From NCBI RefSeq assembly GCF_020089865.1, contig NZ_JAIRBM010000013.1, positions 1 through 64,000 on the forward strand: a stretch of DNA of 64,000 nt, written 5' to 3'. A program made the translations under genes and the position numbers. A model generated the notes under the pieces. That model was not told the origin of the DNA and ran no database searches. It was given only the letters and a program-made list of their open reading frames with translations. The stretch is from Microvirga puerhi. GTDB lineage: Bacteria > Pseudomonadota > Alphaproteobacteria > Rhizobiales > Beijerinckiaceae. Shown here one piece after another: positions 47,972 through 57,747 of this stretch (its first letter is position 1; each line of letters starts with the position of its first letter).

Positions 47972-48739
47972 TCAATGTTGCGTGGGGGCGATGCTGGCAG
48001 CGTCGGCCCGCGTCGTCGATCCGGTCGTCTCCTCCGGAGCGGCTTTGCGGATCTGCTTCACGAAATCCGTGAGGCTTCCCGAGCTGTCCTGTTCGAAGGC
48101 GAGCTTCTCCACCATCCCGGTATCGAACGGCTCCTCCTGGATCGAGCCGTCGGACATGATGATGGTCTTGATGCCCGATCCAACATCGAAGGAGACCGAC
48201 TTCACCATCGGCTTGGCGACAACCTGCGTCTCGGGTTCCGGTGTCGTCGTCATGGACAGCGACTTCGCCGTCGCCGGCTGCTTGTCGTCCTGCGCTTGTG
48301 TGGCAGTTTGGCTCTGCTCTGGCCCCTCCTGATCAGCATCCGGTGCGCGTGCCTGCTCATCGGAAGACTTCTGAGGCTGCGCCTCTTTCCGGGAGGCCGA
48401 ACGTTCCTGCTTCCTTGCGGCATCCGCGGCGTCCTGCTCGGCGAGCACCTGCTCGAGATGAGCCTTGGTATTCGCGGCTTCCATCTGCGCCTCCGATCCG
48501 AAGACCGACACGAGCGGCGTCGCGGTCTTTTCCGCTTCGGCCTTCGTGCGGGCTGCATCCGCCGCATTGGCGGCTTCGATGCGTTTTCTGGCTGATTCGA
48601 CCTGTTGCGGATCGTTCGTTTCGTAGGTGTAGCGCTTGCCGTTGATCTCGTAAGATGCTTTTCGGGCCTCTGCGCTCCCGCACAATAGCGGCAGGGCCAG
48701 TACGGTGGCTCCTAGGCTCGTCCATATGTTTTTGTTCAT
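47972..48739 (-). CDS. Secreted charged/disordered protein of unknown function
   Basis: A 255-residue protein with signal peptide (TSLGATVLALPLLCGSAEA, cleavage near residue 25). A short strand-like motif ASYEINGKRYTYETNDPQ comes first, then a long Ala/Glu/Lys/Gln-rich helical and disordered region (about 45-165), and a C-terminal segment VKSVSFDVGSGIKTIIMSDGSIQEEPFD at about 180-208. The N- and C-terminal short pieces look folded, joined by the charged linker. I do not recognise a family. Convergent with the amidase gene, three bases apart. Confidence 0.65.
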   Translation of the reverse strand: MNKNIWTSLGATVLALPLLCGSAEARKASYEINGKRYTYETNDPQQVESARKRIEAANAADAARTKAEAEKTATPLVSVFGSEAQMEAANTKAHLEQVLAEQDAADAARKQERSASRKEAQPQKSSDEQARAPDADQEGPEQSQTATQAQDDKQPATAKSLSMTTTPEPETQVVAKPMVKSVSFDVGSGIKTIIMSDGSIQEEPFDTGMVEKLAFEQDSSGSLTDFVKQIRKAAPEETTGSTTRADAASIAPTQH

Positions 48740-49000
48740 GCCATCGGTCCTCGCGATGGTTAAAACTCAGTTAATGATTATGGCCTCCATATGACGTAGC
48801 GGTAGCTGCGGCTGATACGTTGCAACACTCGCATTGGAGCGAATGCGACAAAAGAAACGTTATCCAGATCCATTGGTCGCCCGCTGACTGAAGGAAGTGG
48901 TAGCGCCGGGCTTGCATCCGCCGTGCACCAACCTGATCTGATAGAACGCCCGTGTCGCCGATCCTCGGCCCCCTGACGTCCGTCACCAAGGTTGTCCGCC

Positions 49001-50008
49001 ATGCCCCCGATTTCCGTTCTCGATCTTGCGCCGGTTCCCGAAGGTTCCGTCCCCGCGGATGCCTTGCGCAATACCTTGGACCTGGCGCAACACGCGGAGA
49101 AATGGGGATACCAACGCTATTGGCTGGCCGAGCACCACAACATGGTGGGGATTGCCAGCGCTGCGACGAGCATCGTCATCGCGCATGTGGCAGGAGGAAC
49201 GAAGACCATCCGCGTCGGGGCAGGGGGCATCATGCTTCCAAATCACGCGCCGCTGATCATCGCCGAGCAGTTCGGTACCCTGGAAGCGCTGTTTCCCGGC
49301 CGCATCGATCTCGGTGTCGGACGGGCGCCGGGAACGGATCAAATGACCCTCCGTGCCCTGCGGCGGGATCCGATGAGCGCCGATACCTTTCCGCAGGATG
49401 TGGTGGAGCTCCAGGCTTTGCTCGGAGCGCTTCAGCCCGGGCAGGCGGTGCAGGCCGTGCCGGGGACGGATTCGCACGTGCCGATCTGGATCCTGGGATC
49501 GAGCCTCTTCGGCGCGCAACTCGCGGCCATGCTCGGGTTGCCATACGCCTTCGCGTCGCACTTCGCGCCGAATGCGCTGCTGCAGGCGCTCCAGGTCTAT
49601 CGCGAGCGTTTCCAGCCTTCGAAACAGCTCGACCGTCCTTATGCGATGGTGGGGCTGAACGTGATCGCCGCGGAAACGGACGAGGAGGCGCGCCATCTCT
49701 TCACGTCGCCGCAGCAGCAATTCACCAACCTGTTCCGCGGCGCGCGCGGGAAGCTGCGGCCGCCGATCGACGATATCGAGAGCTACTGGACGCCCGCCGA
49801 AAAGGCTCAGGCGATGAACATGCTGGCCTGCTCCGTCGTGGGTTCCGATGCAACGATCCGGAAGGGCCTGGAAGACTTCATCGCGCAGACGCAGGCCGAT
49901 GAACTGATCGTCGCCTCCGCCATCTTCGATCACGCGAAGCGTCTGCGCTCCTATGAAATCCTCGCGGATGTTCACAAGGCCATGGGCCGGGAGCCGGCGC
50001 TCGCCTGA
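49001..50008 (+). CDS. LLM-class flavin-dependent oxidoreductase (luciferase-like)
   Basis: A 335-residue TIM-barrel enzyme. It opens with [13 protein letters not shown], then [25 protein letters not shown] (about 28-52), [41 protein letters not shown] (about 72-112) and [28 protein letters not shown]. These are typical of the F420-independent, FMN-reduced monooxygenase group (MsnO8/YhbW-like). No flavin reductase gene lies next to it. The ATG at 49001 directly opens the fold; a TTG nine bases upstream is less likely. Convergent with the ABC operon (12-base gap). Confidence 0.88.
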   Translation: MPPISVLDLAPVPEGSVPADALRNTLDLAQHAEKWGYQRYWLAEHHNMVGIASAATSIVIAHVAGGTKTIRVGAGGIMLPNHAPLIIAEQFGTLEALFPGRIDLGVGRAPGTDQMTLRALRRDPMSADTFPQDVVELQALLGALQPGQAVQAVPGTDSHVPIWILGSSLFGAQLAAMLGLPYAFASHFAPNALLQALQVYRERFQPSKQLDRPYAMVGLNVIAAETDEEARHLFTSPQQQFTNLFRGARGKLRPPIDDIESYWTPAEKAQAMNMLACSVVGSDATIRKGLEDFIAQTQADELIVASAIFDHAKRLRSYEILADVHKAMGREPALA

Positions 50009-50020
50009 GCGCCGCAGCTC

Positions 50021-50857
50021 TCAAGCCGAAGCGCTGCGGCTGCGCAGGGTCGGGTCGATGGCGTCACGCAATCCGTCTCCCAGAAGATTGAGGCCAAGCA
50101 CCGACAGAGCGATGGCAAGACCGGGAGCGATGGCAAGGTGCGGAGCCTGGGACAGATAGGTCTGCGCATCGCTGAGCATGCGCCCCCAGCTCGGATTGGG
50201 CGGGCGCACGCCGAGGCCGAGATAGCTCAAGCCCGCCTCCGTGAGGATGGCCAGCGCCAGTTGGATCGTGACCTGCACGATGAGCGCGCCCGCGATGTTG
50301 GGGATCACGTCCTCCAGCGTGATGCGCAGGGGCGGCTTGCCCAGCGCCCGGGCAGCGGCGATGTAGTCGAGGGTCCAGACCTGCAGGGCGACGCCTCTCG
50401 TCACGCGGGCGAAGACCGGAATGTTGAAGACCGCAATGGCGAGAATTGCAGCCAGCGGACCGGAGCCGAGAAGCGCTCCGATCATGATGGCCGACAGAAC
50501 CGCCGGAAAGGCGAACACCACGTCCGAGACGCGCATTGCGATTTCGTCGGCAAGGCCCTTCCATGCCGCAGCCGCGCAGCCGATGGCTGTGCCGATCGCG
50601 GCTCCGAGGAGAACGGCGGGCCATGCGATGGCAAGAGAGTTCCACGCGCCGGCCATCAGCATCGAAGCGACATCGCGTCCGAAATGATCCGTTCCGAGAA
50701 GGCCGACATCCAATGGCGCCTTGAGGCGCATGGCGATGCGAACGCGGGTCGGTGGTTCCGGCGTCCAGACGAGGGACAGAAGCGCGGTGCCGATGAGCAG
50801 GGCGGTCAGAATGCCGCCGATGACGAGAGCCGCGTTCGGACGCAGTCGGGATCTCAT
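50021..50857 (-). CDS. DppC/OppC-type peptide ABC transporter permease
   Basis: A 278-residue membrane protein with about six helices. The N-terminal OppC segment includes TDHFGRDVASMLMAGAWNSL (about 56-75), and the EAA loop AAARALGKPPLRITLEDVIPNIAGALIV (about 168-195) is intact. The C-terminal LSYLGLGVRPPNPSWGRMLSDAQTYL is diagnostic of DppC/OppC. It is the last gene of the operon, overlapping the DppB-type gene by 4 bases. Substrate unknown. Confidence 0.92.
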   Translation of the reverse strand: MRSRLRPNAALVIGGILTALLIGTALLSLVWTPEPPTRVRIAMRLKAPLDVGLLGTDHFGRDVASMLMAGAWNSLAIAWPAVLLGAAIGTAIGCAAAAWKGLADEIAMRVSDVVFAFPAVLSAIMIGALLGSGPLAAILAIAVFNIPVFARVTRGVALQVWTLDYIAAARALGKPPLRITLEDVIPNIAGALIVQVTIQLALAILTEAGLSYLGLGVRPPNPSWGRMLSDAQTYLSQAPHLAIAPGLAIALSVLGLNLLGDGLRDAIDPTLRSRSASA

Positions 50858-51801
50858 GCGCGGCTCCTCAGGCGTGGGTCGAGGATCGCGTAGCCGATAT
50901 CGACGAGAAAGTTGATGACGATAACAAGGCCGGAGAAGATCAGCACGATGTCCTTGATCACCACGAGGTCGCGTTGGTTGAGCGCCTGATAGGCGAGGCG
51001 GCCGAGCCCCGGCAGATTGAACACGTTCTCGACCAGGATTGCACCGCCGAAGAAGAACGACAGCTGCAGTCCCAGGATCGTGGTGACGGGGATCAAGGCG
51101 TTAGGCACGACGTGCCGACGAAGGGTTGCGCCCCTGTCGACACCTTTCGCGCGGGCGGTGCGCACGAAATCCGCGCCGATGACTTCGAGCGTCGCGGAGC
51201 GCGTGACGCGGGTCAGAACAGCGGCTTGCGGCAGCGCGAGCGCGACGGCAGGCAACAGGAGTGCCTTGAGGCCGATCCAGAAGCCCGCATGCCATCCGGG
51301 GAAGCCTCCGGCCGGAAACCAGCCGAGCCATGTGGCGAAGAACAGGATGAACAGAATGCCGATCCAGAAATTCGGCACCGCGACACCGAGCGAGCTGAAG
51401 ACCAGCACGGCCCGGTCCGTCGCCCGATCTTGGCGCGCGGCTGCCATGACGCCGAGCGGAAGCGCCAAGGCCGTGGAAATCAGAATGGCCAGCAGGCTCA
51501 AGGGGAGCGTCACGGCCATTCGTTCCGAGACCAGCGTCGATACCGGCATCTTGTAGGTGATGGATTGACCGAGATCGCCGTGGAGAAGCCCGCCGATCCA
51601 GATCATGTATCGCACGAGCGCCGGCTGATCGAGGCCAAGCTCCTGCCGCAGCGCCGCAAGCGTATCCTCCCGCGCAGAGGTGCCAAGCATGATCGCCGCG
51701 GGGTCACCCGGAAGGACCTCGAGGATCAGGAAGATCGCAAGGGACACCGCGATCAGCGTCACGATCAGCGAGACGAGGCGGGAGAGAACGAGACGCAGCA
51801 T
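50854..51801 (-). CDS. DppB/OppB-type peptide ABC transporter permease
   Basis: A 315-residue membrane protein. It has the DppB features LEVLPGDPAAIMLG (about 27-40), LGLDQPALVRYMIWIGGLLHGDLGQSI (about 54-80) and the EAA loop RTARAKGVDRGATLRRHVVPNALIPVTTI (about 217-245). Six membrane segments. It pairs with DppC (4-base overlap). Upstream lies a palindromic repeat, then the substrate-binding protein gene. Confidence 0.92.
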   Translation of the reverse strand: MLRLVLSRLVSLIVTLIAVSLAIFLILEVLPGDPAAIMLGTSAREDTLAALRQELGLDQPALVRYMIWIGGLLHGDLGQSITYKMPVSTLVSERMAVTLPLSLLAILISTALALPLGVMAAARQDRATDRAVLVFSSLGVAVPNFWIGILFILFFATWLGWFPAGGFPGWHAGFWIGLKALLLPAVALALPQAAVLTRVTRSATLEVIGADFVRTARAKGVDRGATLRRHVVPNALIPVTTILGLQLSFFFGGAILVENVFNLPGLGRLAYQALNQRDLVVIKDIVLIFSGLVIVINFLVDIGYAILDPRLRSRA

Positions 51802-51843
51802 GAAATCAAGTCATCCAGCGGTGGGCAAGCGATTGCCTCCAAC

Positions 51844-51989
51844 GTCATTCCGGGGCGAGCGGTAGCGAGAGCCCGGAACCCATAAACTCCAGTGTTGAAG
51901 GGGAGAGTTCCGGTGGCCACCGTGTCTTATCCTCGGTTGCTCGCGGTTATGGGTTCCGGGCCCAGCGCTTCGCACTGTCCCGGAATGAC
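51844..51989. repeat. Palindromic intergenic repeat, copy 2
   Basis: Bounded by GTCATTCCGGG (51844-51854) and CCCGGAATGAC (51979-51989), it contains a second exact inverted repeat, GCCCGGAACCCATAA (51871-51885) with TTATGGGTTCCGGGC (51947-51961). The element can therefore form a nested hairpin. It lies between the dppB- and dppA-type genes, within an operon, so it could reduce or fine-tune expression of the permeases relative to the binding protein. Related to copy 1 at 42681-42856. Confidence 0.78.
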
Positions 51990-52047
51990 GGAGAAATGGT
52001 CCCGAGATGGATTGCCATTCCTGTAAGGCGCTTTGAATCCCGATCCC

Positions 52048-53529
52048 TCAATCCGACCACGACACCTCCGTCACGTCGTTCGCCGGAACCGGGGAGTTTT
52101 CCCAGAGGCCGCTCAGCTTCGCGTTCCACACTCCGAGCTTCGGCAGCTGGAACAGGAAGAGGGCCGGCACGTCCTCGGCAAGGATCTTCTGGGCTTCTGC
52201 ATATTTGGCGAAGCGCGCGTTCTCGCTAGTCGTCCTGCCGGCATCCGCGATCAGTGCCTTGAAGCGGTCGTTCTTGTAGTTGAAGTAGTAGTTGTCGCGG
52301 GCGAAGATGTCGATGTCGAGCGGCTCCGTATGGGCCACGATGGTGACGTCGTAATCCTTGTTCTTGAAGACCTCCTCGATCCACTTGGCCGGGAATTCGG
52401 TCGGGATGATCTTCATGTCGATGCCCACTTCCGCGAACATCGCCGCGAGAAGTTCCGCCGAGCGACTGGCATAGGCCATCTGCGGGGTCTTGATGGTGAT
52501 CGAGAGGCCGTTGCCGTAGCCCGCCTCGGCGAGCAGCGCCTTCGCCTTCTCCTGATCGTAGGGGATGACGCCGGTCATATCGACGAAGGCCGGATGATTG
52601 GGCGAGAAGAAGCTCCCGATCGGCTGGCCATAGCCCGAATAAGCACCTTCGACGAGAGCCTTGCGGTCGACGGCGTGCATGAGCGCACGGCGAACGCGCA
52701 CATCGTTAAAGGGCTTCTTCGCATTGTTCATCCCGGCGACGACTTCGCCTTCGGTGTTGCCGGCAACCGCCGTGAAGCGCGGATCCTTCTTCAATTCGCT
52801 GAAGAGCTCGGGCGCACCGATATTCGGGAACGCATCCACGTCGCCGGCGCGCAATGCCGCGACCTGCGCTTGCGGATCGTTGATGAACCGGAAGGTGACG
52901 GTTTCGAGCTTCGTCTTGTCTGGCTGCCAGTAATCCGGGTTGCGCACGAGCTCGACGCGATCGCCGCGTGTCCACGATTTGAACTTGAACGGACCTGTGC
53001 CGACCGGATTGGCCTTGTTGTTCTCGGCCGTCTCCGGCGCGATGATGACGGCATCGCCCCAGCCGAGATAGTAGAGGAAGTTGCCCGACGTCTCCTTCAG
53101 CTTGATGACGACCGTCGCGGGGTCCGGCGTCTCGATGGAGTCGATCGGTGCGAAGATCTGTTTCTGCGCATTGGTCGAGTTCGGTGCCCGTGCCCGGTCG
53201 AATGCGAATTTCACGTCGGCCGAATCGAACGCAGAGCCGTCGTGGAACTTCACTCCGGTCTGGAGATGGAACGTATAGGTGAGCCCGTCCGGCGAAATGT
53301 CCCAGCGTTTGGCGAGAAGTGGCTGAACTTTGCCGTTCCGGTCGATCCGCACGAGACCTTCATAGAGATTGGCCCAGGTCACTTCCCGGATGGCGACGGG
53401 CGCCGCGATCGTCGGATCGAGGCCGGGCGGCTCGATGGGCATGCCGACGACGAGGGAGGTTTTCGCGGCAAGGGCCGGCCCGAAACTCGCGGAGACGATG
53501 AGGGCGGCGGCCAGTAAACGCTTCGACAT
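52048..53529 (-). CDS. Peptide/nickel-type ABC transporter substrate-binding protein (SBP family 5)
   Basis: A 493-residue periplasmic protein. The signal peptide LLAAALIVSASFGPALA ends near residue 22. SBP family 5 features: EPPGLDPTIAAPVAIREVTWANLYEGLVRID (about 35-65), KVQPLLAKRWDISPDGLTYTFHLQTGVKFHDGSAFDSADVKFAFDRA (about 70-116), and VRRALMHAVDRKALVEGAYSGYGQPIGSFFSP in the C-terminal half. Family 5 binds peptides but also opines, oligosaccharides, glutathione or nickel. Its ligand is not told by sequence. The ATG at 53529 opens the signal peptide; an in-frame ATG at 53544 would add five residues. Confidence 0.9.
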   Translation of the reverse strand: MSKRLLAAALIVSASFGPALAAKTSLVVGMPIEPPGLDPTIAAPVAIREVTWANLYEGLVRIDRNGKVQPLLAKRWDISPDGLTYTFHLQTGVKFHDGSAFDSADVKFAFDRARAPNSTNAQKQIFAPIDSIETPDPATVVIKLKETSGNFLYYLGWGDAVIIAPETAENNKANPVGTGPFKFKSWTRGDRVELVRNPDYWQPDKTKLETVTFRFINDPQAQVAALRAGDVDAFPNIGAPELFSELKKDPRFTAVAGNTEGEVVAGMNNAKKPFNDVRVRRALMHAVDRKALVEGAYSGYGQPIGSFFSPNHPAFVDMTGVIPYDQEKAKALLAEAGYGNGLSITIKTPQMAYASRSAELLAAMFAEVGIDMKIIPTEFPAKWIEEVFKNKDYDVTIVAHTEPLDIDIFARDNYYFNYKNDRFKALIADAGRTTSENARFAKYAEAQKILAEDVPALFLFQLPKLGVWNAKLSGLWENSPVPANDVTEVSWSD

Positions 53530-53678
53530 GTGACGATGTCCCATCCGGTATATGACGAGCAGGGCTCGGATGGGGCAGCTTAGACGCAGTCGATTGCAGG
53601 ATGGAAGATGTCTTGTGGCCGATAAGTGGGGAAGGCGAAGCCTGCCTCTCGGATGTCTCCGGGATCCATTCCTTGATG

Positions 53679-53704
53679 CGTAAGTCGGGGAGACCCGACT
53701 TACG
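53679..53704. repeat. Perfect hairpin between dppA-type and SDR genes
   Basis: CGTAAGTCGGG and CCCGACTTACG pair over eleven bases around a GAGA loop, in the 212-base gap after the SDR gene on the minus strand. No T run follows on either strand, so it is more likely an mRNA-processing or stability element, or a protein-binding site, than a terminator. It would set the boundary between enzyme and binding-protein parts of the operon. Confidence 0.6.
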
Positions 53705-53741
53705 TCCGAGAAGTGAAAAGAAATAAGGGACGGAGCCCCCG

Positions 53742-54491
53742 TCAGATACAGCGGCCGCCGTCGACCTCAAGGACGACGCCGGTGATCATGCTGGCTTCGT
53801 CCGATGCCAGATAGAGCGCGGCATTGGCGATATCCTCCGGCTTGGAGAAGCGTCCGAGCGGGATCGAATTGACGAACTGCTCCCGCTTCTGCGGGGTATC
53901 CTCGCCCATGAACGTCGCAAGGAGGGGCGTCTCGCCCGCCACGGGGGCGAGGGCGCAGACCCGGATGCGGTCGGGCGCGAGCTCAACCGCCATGGACTTG
54001 CTGATGAGATGAACCGCGCCCTTGGTGCCGTTGTACCAGGTCAGGCCCGGACGGGGGCGAATCCCGGCCGTGGAACCGACATTGATGAACACGCCGCCAC
54101 CCTGGCCGCGCATCACCGGCACCGCCGCCTGGGCAAAGAGGTAGATCGACTTGACGTTGACCGCGAAGACCCGGTCAAATTCCGCTTCGTCGACCTCCAA
54201 CATCGGCCGGTTCCGATGGCTGATACCGGCGTTGTTGACGACGATGTCGAGCCTTCCGAAGGTCTCGACGGTCTTTTGCACGGCAGCCTTCACGTCCGCG
54301 GCCTTCGACACGTCCGCCGCGAGCGCGAGGGCTGCTGCCCCGATCTGGCCGGCCGCAGCTTTCGCCGCTTCTTCCTTGATATCGACGACGGCGACTTTCG
54401 CGCCTTCGGCTGCGAACTTCTCGGCAATTCCCAAGCCGAAACCGGAGCCGGCGCCCGTGACGAGCGCCACCTTGCCTTCGAGGCGTTTCAT
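53742..54491 (-). CDS. SDR-family NAD(P)-dependent oxidoreductase
   Basis: A 249-residue classical short-chain dehydrogenase. Nucleotide-binding TGAGSGFGLG at 12-21, NNAG at about 87-90, active-site Ser in INVGSTAG (about 138-145) and the Tyr-x-x-x-Lys in WYNGTKGA (about 152-159) are all present. An Asp after the second strand (VVDIKEE) favours NAD over NADP. The most likely role is oxidising an alcohol taken up by the neighbouring importer. The gene follows the aldehyde dehydrogenase gene by 30 bases in one direction. Confidence 0.9.
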   Translation of the reverse strand: MKRLEGKVALVTGAGSGFGLGIAEKFAAEGAKVAVVDIKEEAAKAAAGQIGAAALALAADVSKAADVKAAVQKTVETFGRLDIVVNNAGISHRNRPMLEVDEAEFDRVFAVNVKSIYLFAQAAVPVMRGQGGGVFINVGSTAGIRPRPGLTWYNGTKGAVHLISKSMAVELAPDRIRVCALAPVAGETPLLATFMGEDTPQKREQFVNSIPLGRFSKPEDIANAALYLASDEASMITGVVLEVDGGRCI

Positions 54492-54521
54492 GGTTCTTCC
54501 CCTGATGTGCTGATGCCGGAT

Positions 54522-55994
54522 TTATCCGTGCGCGATGACGAGGGTCCTGGTCGTCGTGAATTCCACCAGTCCCTCGAAACCCTTTTCCCGGCCGTGGCCG
54601 GAGCGCCCGAAACCGCCGAACGGCAATTCGATGCCTCCGCCTGCGCCGTAGCAATTGACGAAAACCTGGCCGGCCCGCATGGCGCGGCCTACACGGGTCG
54701 AGCGCATGGCATCGCGGGTCCAAACACCGGCGACGAGACCATAGGCCGTGCCGTTGGCGAGGCGAACGGCCTCCGCCTCATCCTCGAACGGCGTGGCGAC
54801 GAGAACGGGACCGAAGACCTCCTCCTGCGACAGAACGCTCTCGTGCGGGACCGGTGCGAAGAAGGCCGGCGCCACGTAGTAGCCTCCGGCTGGTGCATCC
54901 TCTGCAACACCGCCTGATGCCGCGACGGTCAGGCCTTCGCCCCTTCCACGCTCGAGATAGGCCTGGACGCGGCGCTGCTGCGCCTGGTTGATCATCGGGC
55001 CGAGATCCGGATTCGCTTCGGGACGCCCGGCCTTCAGAGCGCGGAAACGCTCAGAGACTGAATCGACCACCTTGTCGAAGATCCCGCGCTGGATCAGCAG
55101 GCGGCTTCCGGCCGAGCAGGTCTGGCCGCCGTTCTGGATGATGGCATTCACGAGGGTGGGAAGCGCGCGTTCGAGATCCGCGTCGTCGAACACGACCTGC
55201 GCGGACTTTCCGCCGAGTTCCAGGGTCACGCCCACATGGTTCTGTGCGGCGGCGGTCTGAACCGCCGTCCCGGTCTCGGGGCTGCCGGTGAACGACAGGA
55301 AGTCGATGCCCGGATGGGCCGCGAGGGCCGCGCCCGCCGTACGGCCGAGCCCGGTGACGACGTTGAGGGCGCCGTCCGGGAAACCGACCTCTCGCGCCAG
55401 CGATGCTACGCGGAGAATGGTGAGGGAAGCATCCTCGGCCGGCTTCACGACCGTCGCGTTGCCGGCGGCCAGGGCCGCGCCGACCGAGCGGCCGAAGATC
55501 TGCATGGGGTAGTTCCACGGCACGATGTGCCCGGTCACGCCATGGGGGACGCGCTCGACACCGATGAAATGTGTCGTGAGATAGGGGATCACGTCGCCAT
55601 GCAGCTTGTCCGCAGCGCTGCCGTAGAATTCGAGATAGCGGGCGAGGGCCACCGCATCGGCGCGCGCTTGGCGAAGCGGCTTGCCGTTGTCGCAACTCTC
55701 CAGGGCCGCAAGCGCATCCGCGTCCGCTTCGACCGCCGCGGCGAGCCTGATGAGAAGGCGTCCGCGTTCGGTCGCAGTCAGGCGCGACCAGGCACCCTCG
55801 AAAGCGCCTCGCGCGGCCCGAACGGCCGCGTCGATATCCTGTTTCGTGCCGGACGCGATACGCGCGAAAACCTTGCCGTCGACGGGCGAGAGAACGTCCA
55901 GCATCTCGCCGTTCGAGGCCGGGACCGAGCGGCCGCCGATGAGATGGTGATGCACCATGTTCGGTGCGACGTTGGCGCTGACCTGATCGTTCAC
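54522..55994 (-). CDS. Aldehyde dehydrogenase
   Basis: A 490-residue NAD(P)-dependent aldehyde dehydrogenase. The catalytic Glu lies in TLELGGKSAQVVF (about 251-263), the nucleophilic Cys in NGGQTCSAGSRL (about 283-294), and the cofactor-binding FTGSPETGTAV and PWNYP motifs are intact. I chose the GTG at 55994 because AGGAGG lies nine bases before it; an open TTG at 56012 would include that ribosome-binding site in the coding region. Sits between the dual ATPase gene (14-base gap) and the SDR gene in one operon, so the pair may carry alcohol to aldehyde to acid. Confidence 0.9.
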   Translation of the reverse strand: MNDQVSANVAPNMVHHHLIGGRSVPASNGEMLDVLSPVDGKVFARIASGTKQDIDAAVRAARGAFEGAWSRLTATERGRLLIRLAAAVEADADALAALESCDNGKPLRQARADAVALARYLEFYGSAADKLHGDVIPYLTTHFIGVERVPHGVTGHIVPWNYPMQIFGRSVGAALAAGNATVVKPAEDASLTILRVASLAREVGFPDGALNVVTGLGRTAGAALAAHPGIDFLSFTGSPETGTAVQTAAAQNHVGVTLELGGKSAQVVFDDADLERALPTLVNAIIQNGGQTCSAGSRLLIQRGIFDKVVDSVSERFRALKAGRPEANPDLGPMINQAQQRRVQAYLERGRGEGLTVAASGGVAEDAPAGGYYVAPAFFAPVPHESVLSQEEVFGPVLVATPFEDEAEAVRLANGTAYGLVAGVWTRDAMRSTRVGRAMRAGQVFVNCYGAGGGIELPFGGFGRSGHGREKGFEGLVEFTTTRTLVIAHG

Positions 55995-56008
55995 GTCGGC
56001 ATTCCTCC

Positions 56009-57622
56009 TCAAGTCATTCTCTGCAGACCCGGCACGGCGGCCAGGAGCTGGCGTGTATAGGGATTCTGGGGGGCGGCAAACAGTTGCGCAGTTTCCGCCA
56101 ATTCGACAATCCGGCCTTTTTGCATGACTGCCACGCGATCGCAGATCTGCGCGGCCACCCGCAGATCGTGCGTGATGAACAGGATCGCGAGACCCAGTTC
56201 TTTTTGCAGGCCGCGGATCAGCTTGAGAATGTCGGCCTGAACCGAAACGTCGAGAGCGGAGACCGCCTCGTCGGCCACCAGTACGTCCGGTCGCATGGCA
56301 AGGGCCCGGGCGATTCCGATGCGTTGGCGCTGGCCGCCGGAGAATTCATGCGGATACCGCTCGGCGGCCTGCTCGGGCAGTCCCACCGTCGCGAGAAGCG
56401 CCCGGGTCCGGGCCAGCGCGTCCTCCGGCTTTTCTCCCTGCATGATCGGTCCCTCTGAGACGATATGACCGACCGTGCGACGGGGATTGAGAGAGGTGAA
56501 CGGGTCCTGGAAGACGATCTGGATCTTGCGGCGGTGAGGCCGCAGCGCTCTTTGGGACAGATCGCTGAAAGGCAGGTCGCCGATGGTAATGCGACCGCCG
56601 TCCGGTTCGATCAGCCGCAGGACACATCGCCCAACGGTCGATTTGCCGGAGCCGGATTCGCCGACGAGGCCCAGGGTCTCGCCGCGCCGGATGTCGAAGC
56701 TGACCGCGTCCGCCGCCTGAACCTCGCGGCTGTTCCTGAACCAGCCGCGCCCGCCATATGTCTTCGTCAGGGCGTCGACCTTGAGCAGGATCGGCTCGCC
56801 GGCGAGGGGCTTCGGCGGGGGAGGGATGAGAGAAGGAACCGCGGCGAGGAGGCGCTTTGTATAGGGGTGCTGCGGTCGCGTCAGGACATCCTGCACGGGC
56901 CCTTGCTCCACGAGTCTTCCCTGCTGGAGCACAGCGACCCGATCCGCGATCTCGGCGACGACGCCGAAATCATGAGTGATGAACAGAACGGCTGTGCCCT
57001 TCTTCCGGCGCAGGTTGTCCATGAGCTTGAGAACCTGTGCCTGCGTCGTCACGTCGAGGGCCGTCGTCGGTTCGTCCGCGATCAGGAGCTTGGGTTCCAG
57101 CGCCAGAGCCATGGCGATCATGACCCGCTGGCGCTGGCCGCCGGACAATTCGTGCGGATAGGCGCGGGCGATCAGCTCGGGATGGGGAAGATTGACTTCG
57201 GAAAGAAGCTCCAACGTGCGCTTTTCGCGCTCGGCCTGAGTGAGAACCCCATGCGCGCGGAATGTCTCGGCAATCTGATCCGCGATCCGCATGACGGGGT
57301 TCAGGGAGGTCATGGGTTCCTGGAACACGGTTCCCACATCCCGGCCCCTCACGTCGCACCAACCGGCTTCGGTCAGCGACAGAAGGTCGGTTCCAGCCAG
57401 CTTGATCGATCCGGACAGGATCTCGACTCCGTTCGGCAGGAGACCGATCGTTGCCATCGCGGTCATCGACTTGCCCGATCCGGATTCCCCGACGACGCAG
57501 AGCGTTTCGCCCGGCGCGATGGAAAGCGAGAGATCCTGGATCGCGTATTGACGGTCGGCGAGCCGTGGCAATCCGATGGAGAGGTTCTCGATCGACAGCA
57601 CGGGGAGGCCGTCCGTTGTCAT
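56009..57622 (-). CDS. Fused DppD-DppF-type ABC transporter ATP-binding protein
   Basis: A 537-residue protein with two complete ATPases. First: Walker [11 protein letters not shown] (about 38-47), signature LSGGQRQRV, Walker [13 protein letters not shown] and H-loop FITHDFGVV; it ends with the oligopeptide C-terminal motif [15 protein letters not shown]. Second: Walker [32 protein letters not shown] and FITHDLRVA, ending [14 protein letters not shown]. It supplies energy for the DppB/DppC-type permease encoded downstream. First gene of the minus-strand operon. Walker B of the second half has DEA instead of DEP, a common variant. Confidence 0.94.
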   Translation of the reverse strand: MTTDGLPVLSIENLSIGLPRLADRQYAIQDLSLSIAPGETLCVVGESGSGKSMTAMATIGLLPNGVEILSGSIKLAGTDLLSLTEAGWCDVRGRDVGTVFQEPMTSLNPVMRIADQIAETFRAHGVLTQAEREKRTLELLSEVNLPHPELIARAYPHELSGGQRQRVMIAMALALEPKLLIADEPTTALDVTTQAQVLKLMDNLRRKKGTAVLFITHDFGVVAEIADRVAVLQQGRLVEQGPVQDVLTRPQHPYTKRLLAAVPSLIPPPPKPLAGEPILLKVDALTKTYGGRGWFRNSREVQAADAVSFDIRRGETLGLVGESGSGKSTVGRCVLRLIEPDGGRITIGDLPFSDLSQRALRPHRRKIQIVFQDPFTSLNPRRTVGHIVSEGPIMQGEKPEDALARTRALLATVGLPEQAAERYPHEFSGGQRQRIGIARALAMRPDVLVADEAVSALDVSVQADILKLIRGLQKELGLAILFITHDLRVAAQICDRVAVMQKGRIVELAETAQLFAAPQNPYTRQLLAAVPGLQRMT

Positions 57623-57747
57623 GCATCATCCTTCCTGAATGGGCCGTCGGGTTTTGGTGCGATCAATGGGATGCCCATCCTCGCCATATGGGCGCTCTCG
57701 TCAATCCGTTCTCGCTGATGCGCTCCGGTCTTCACGCGTTGCAGAGA

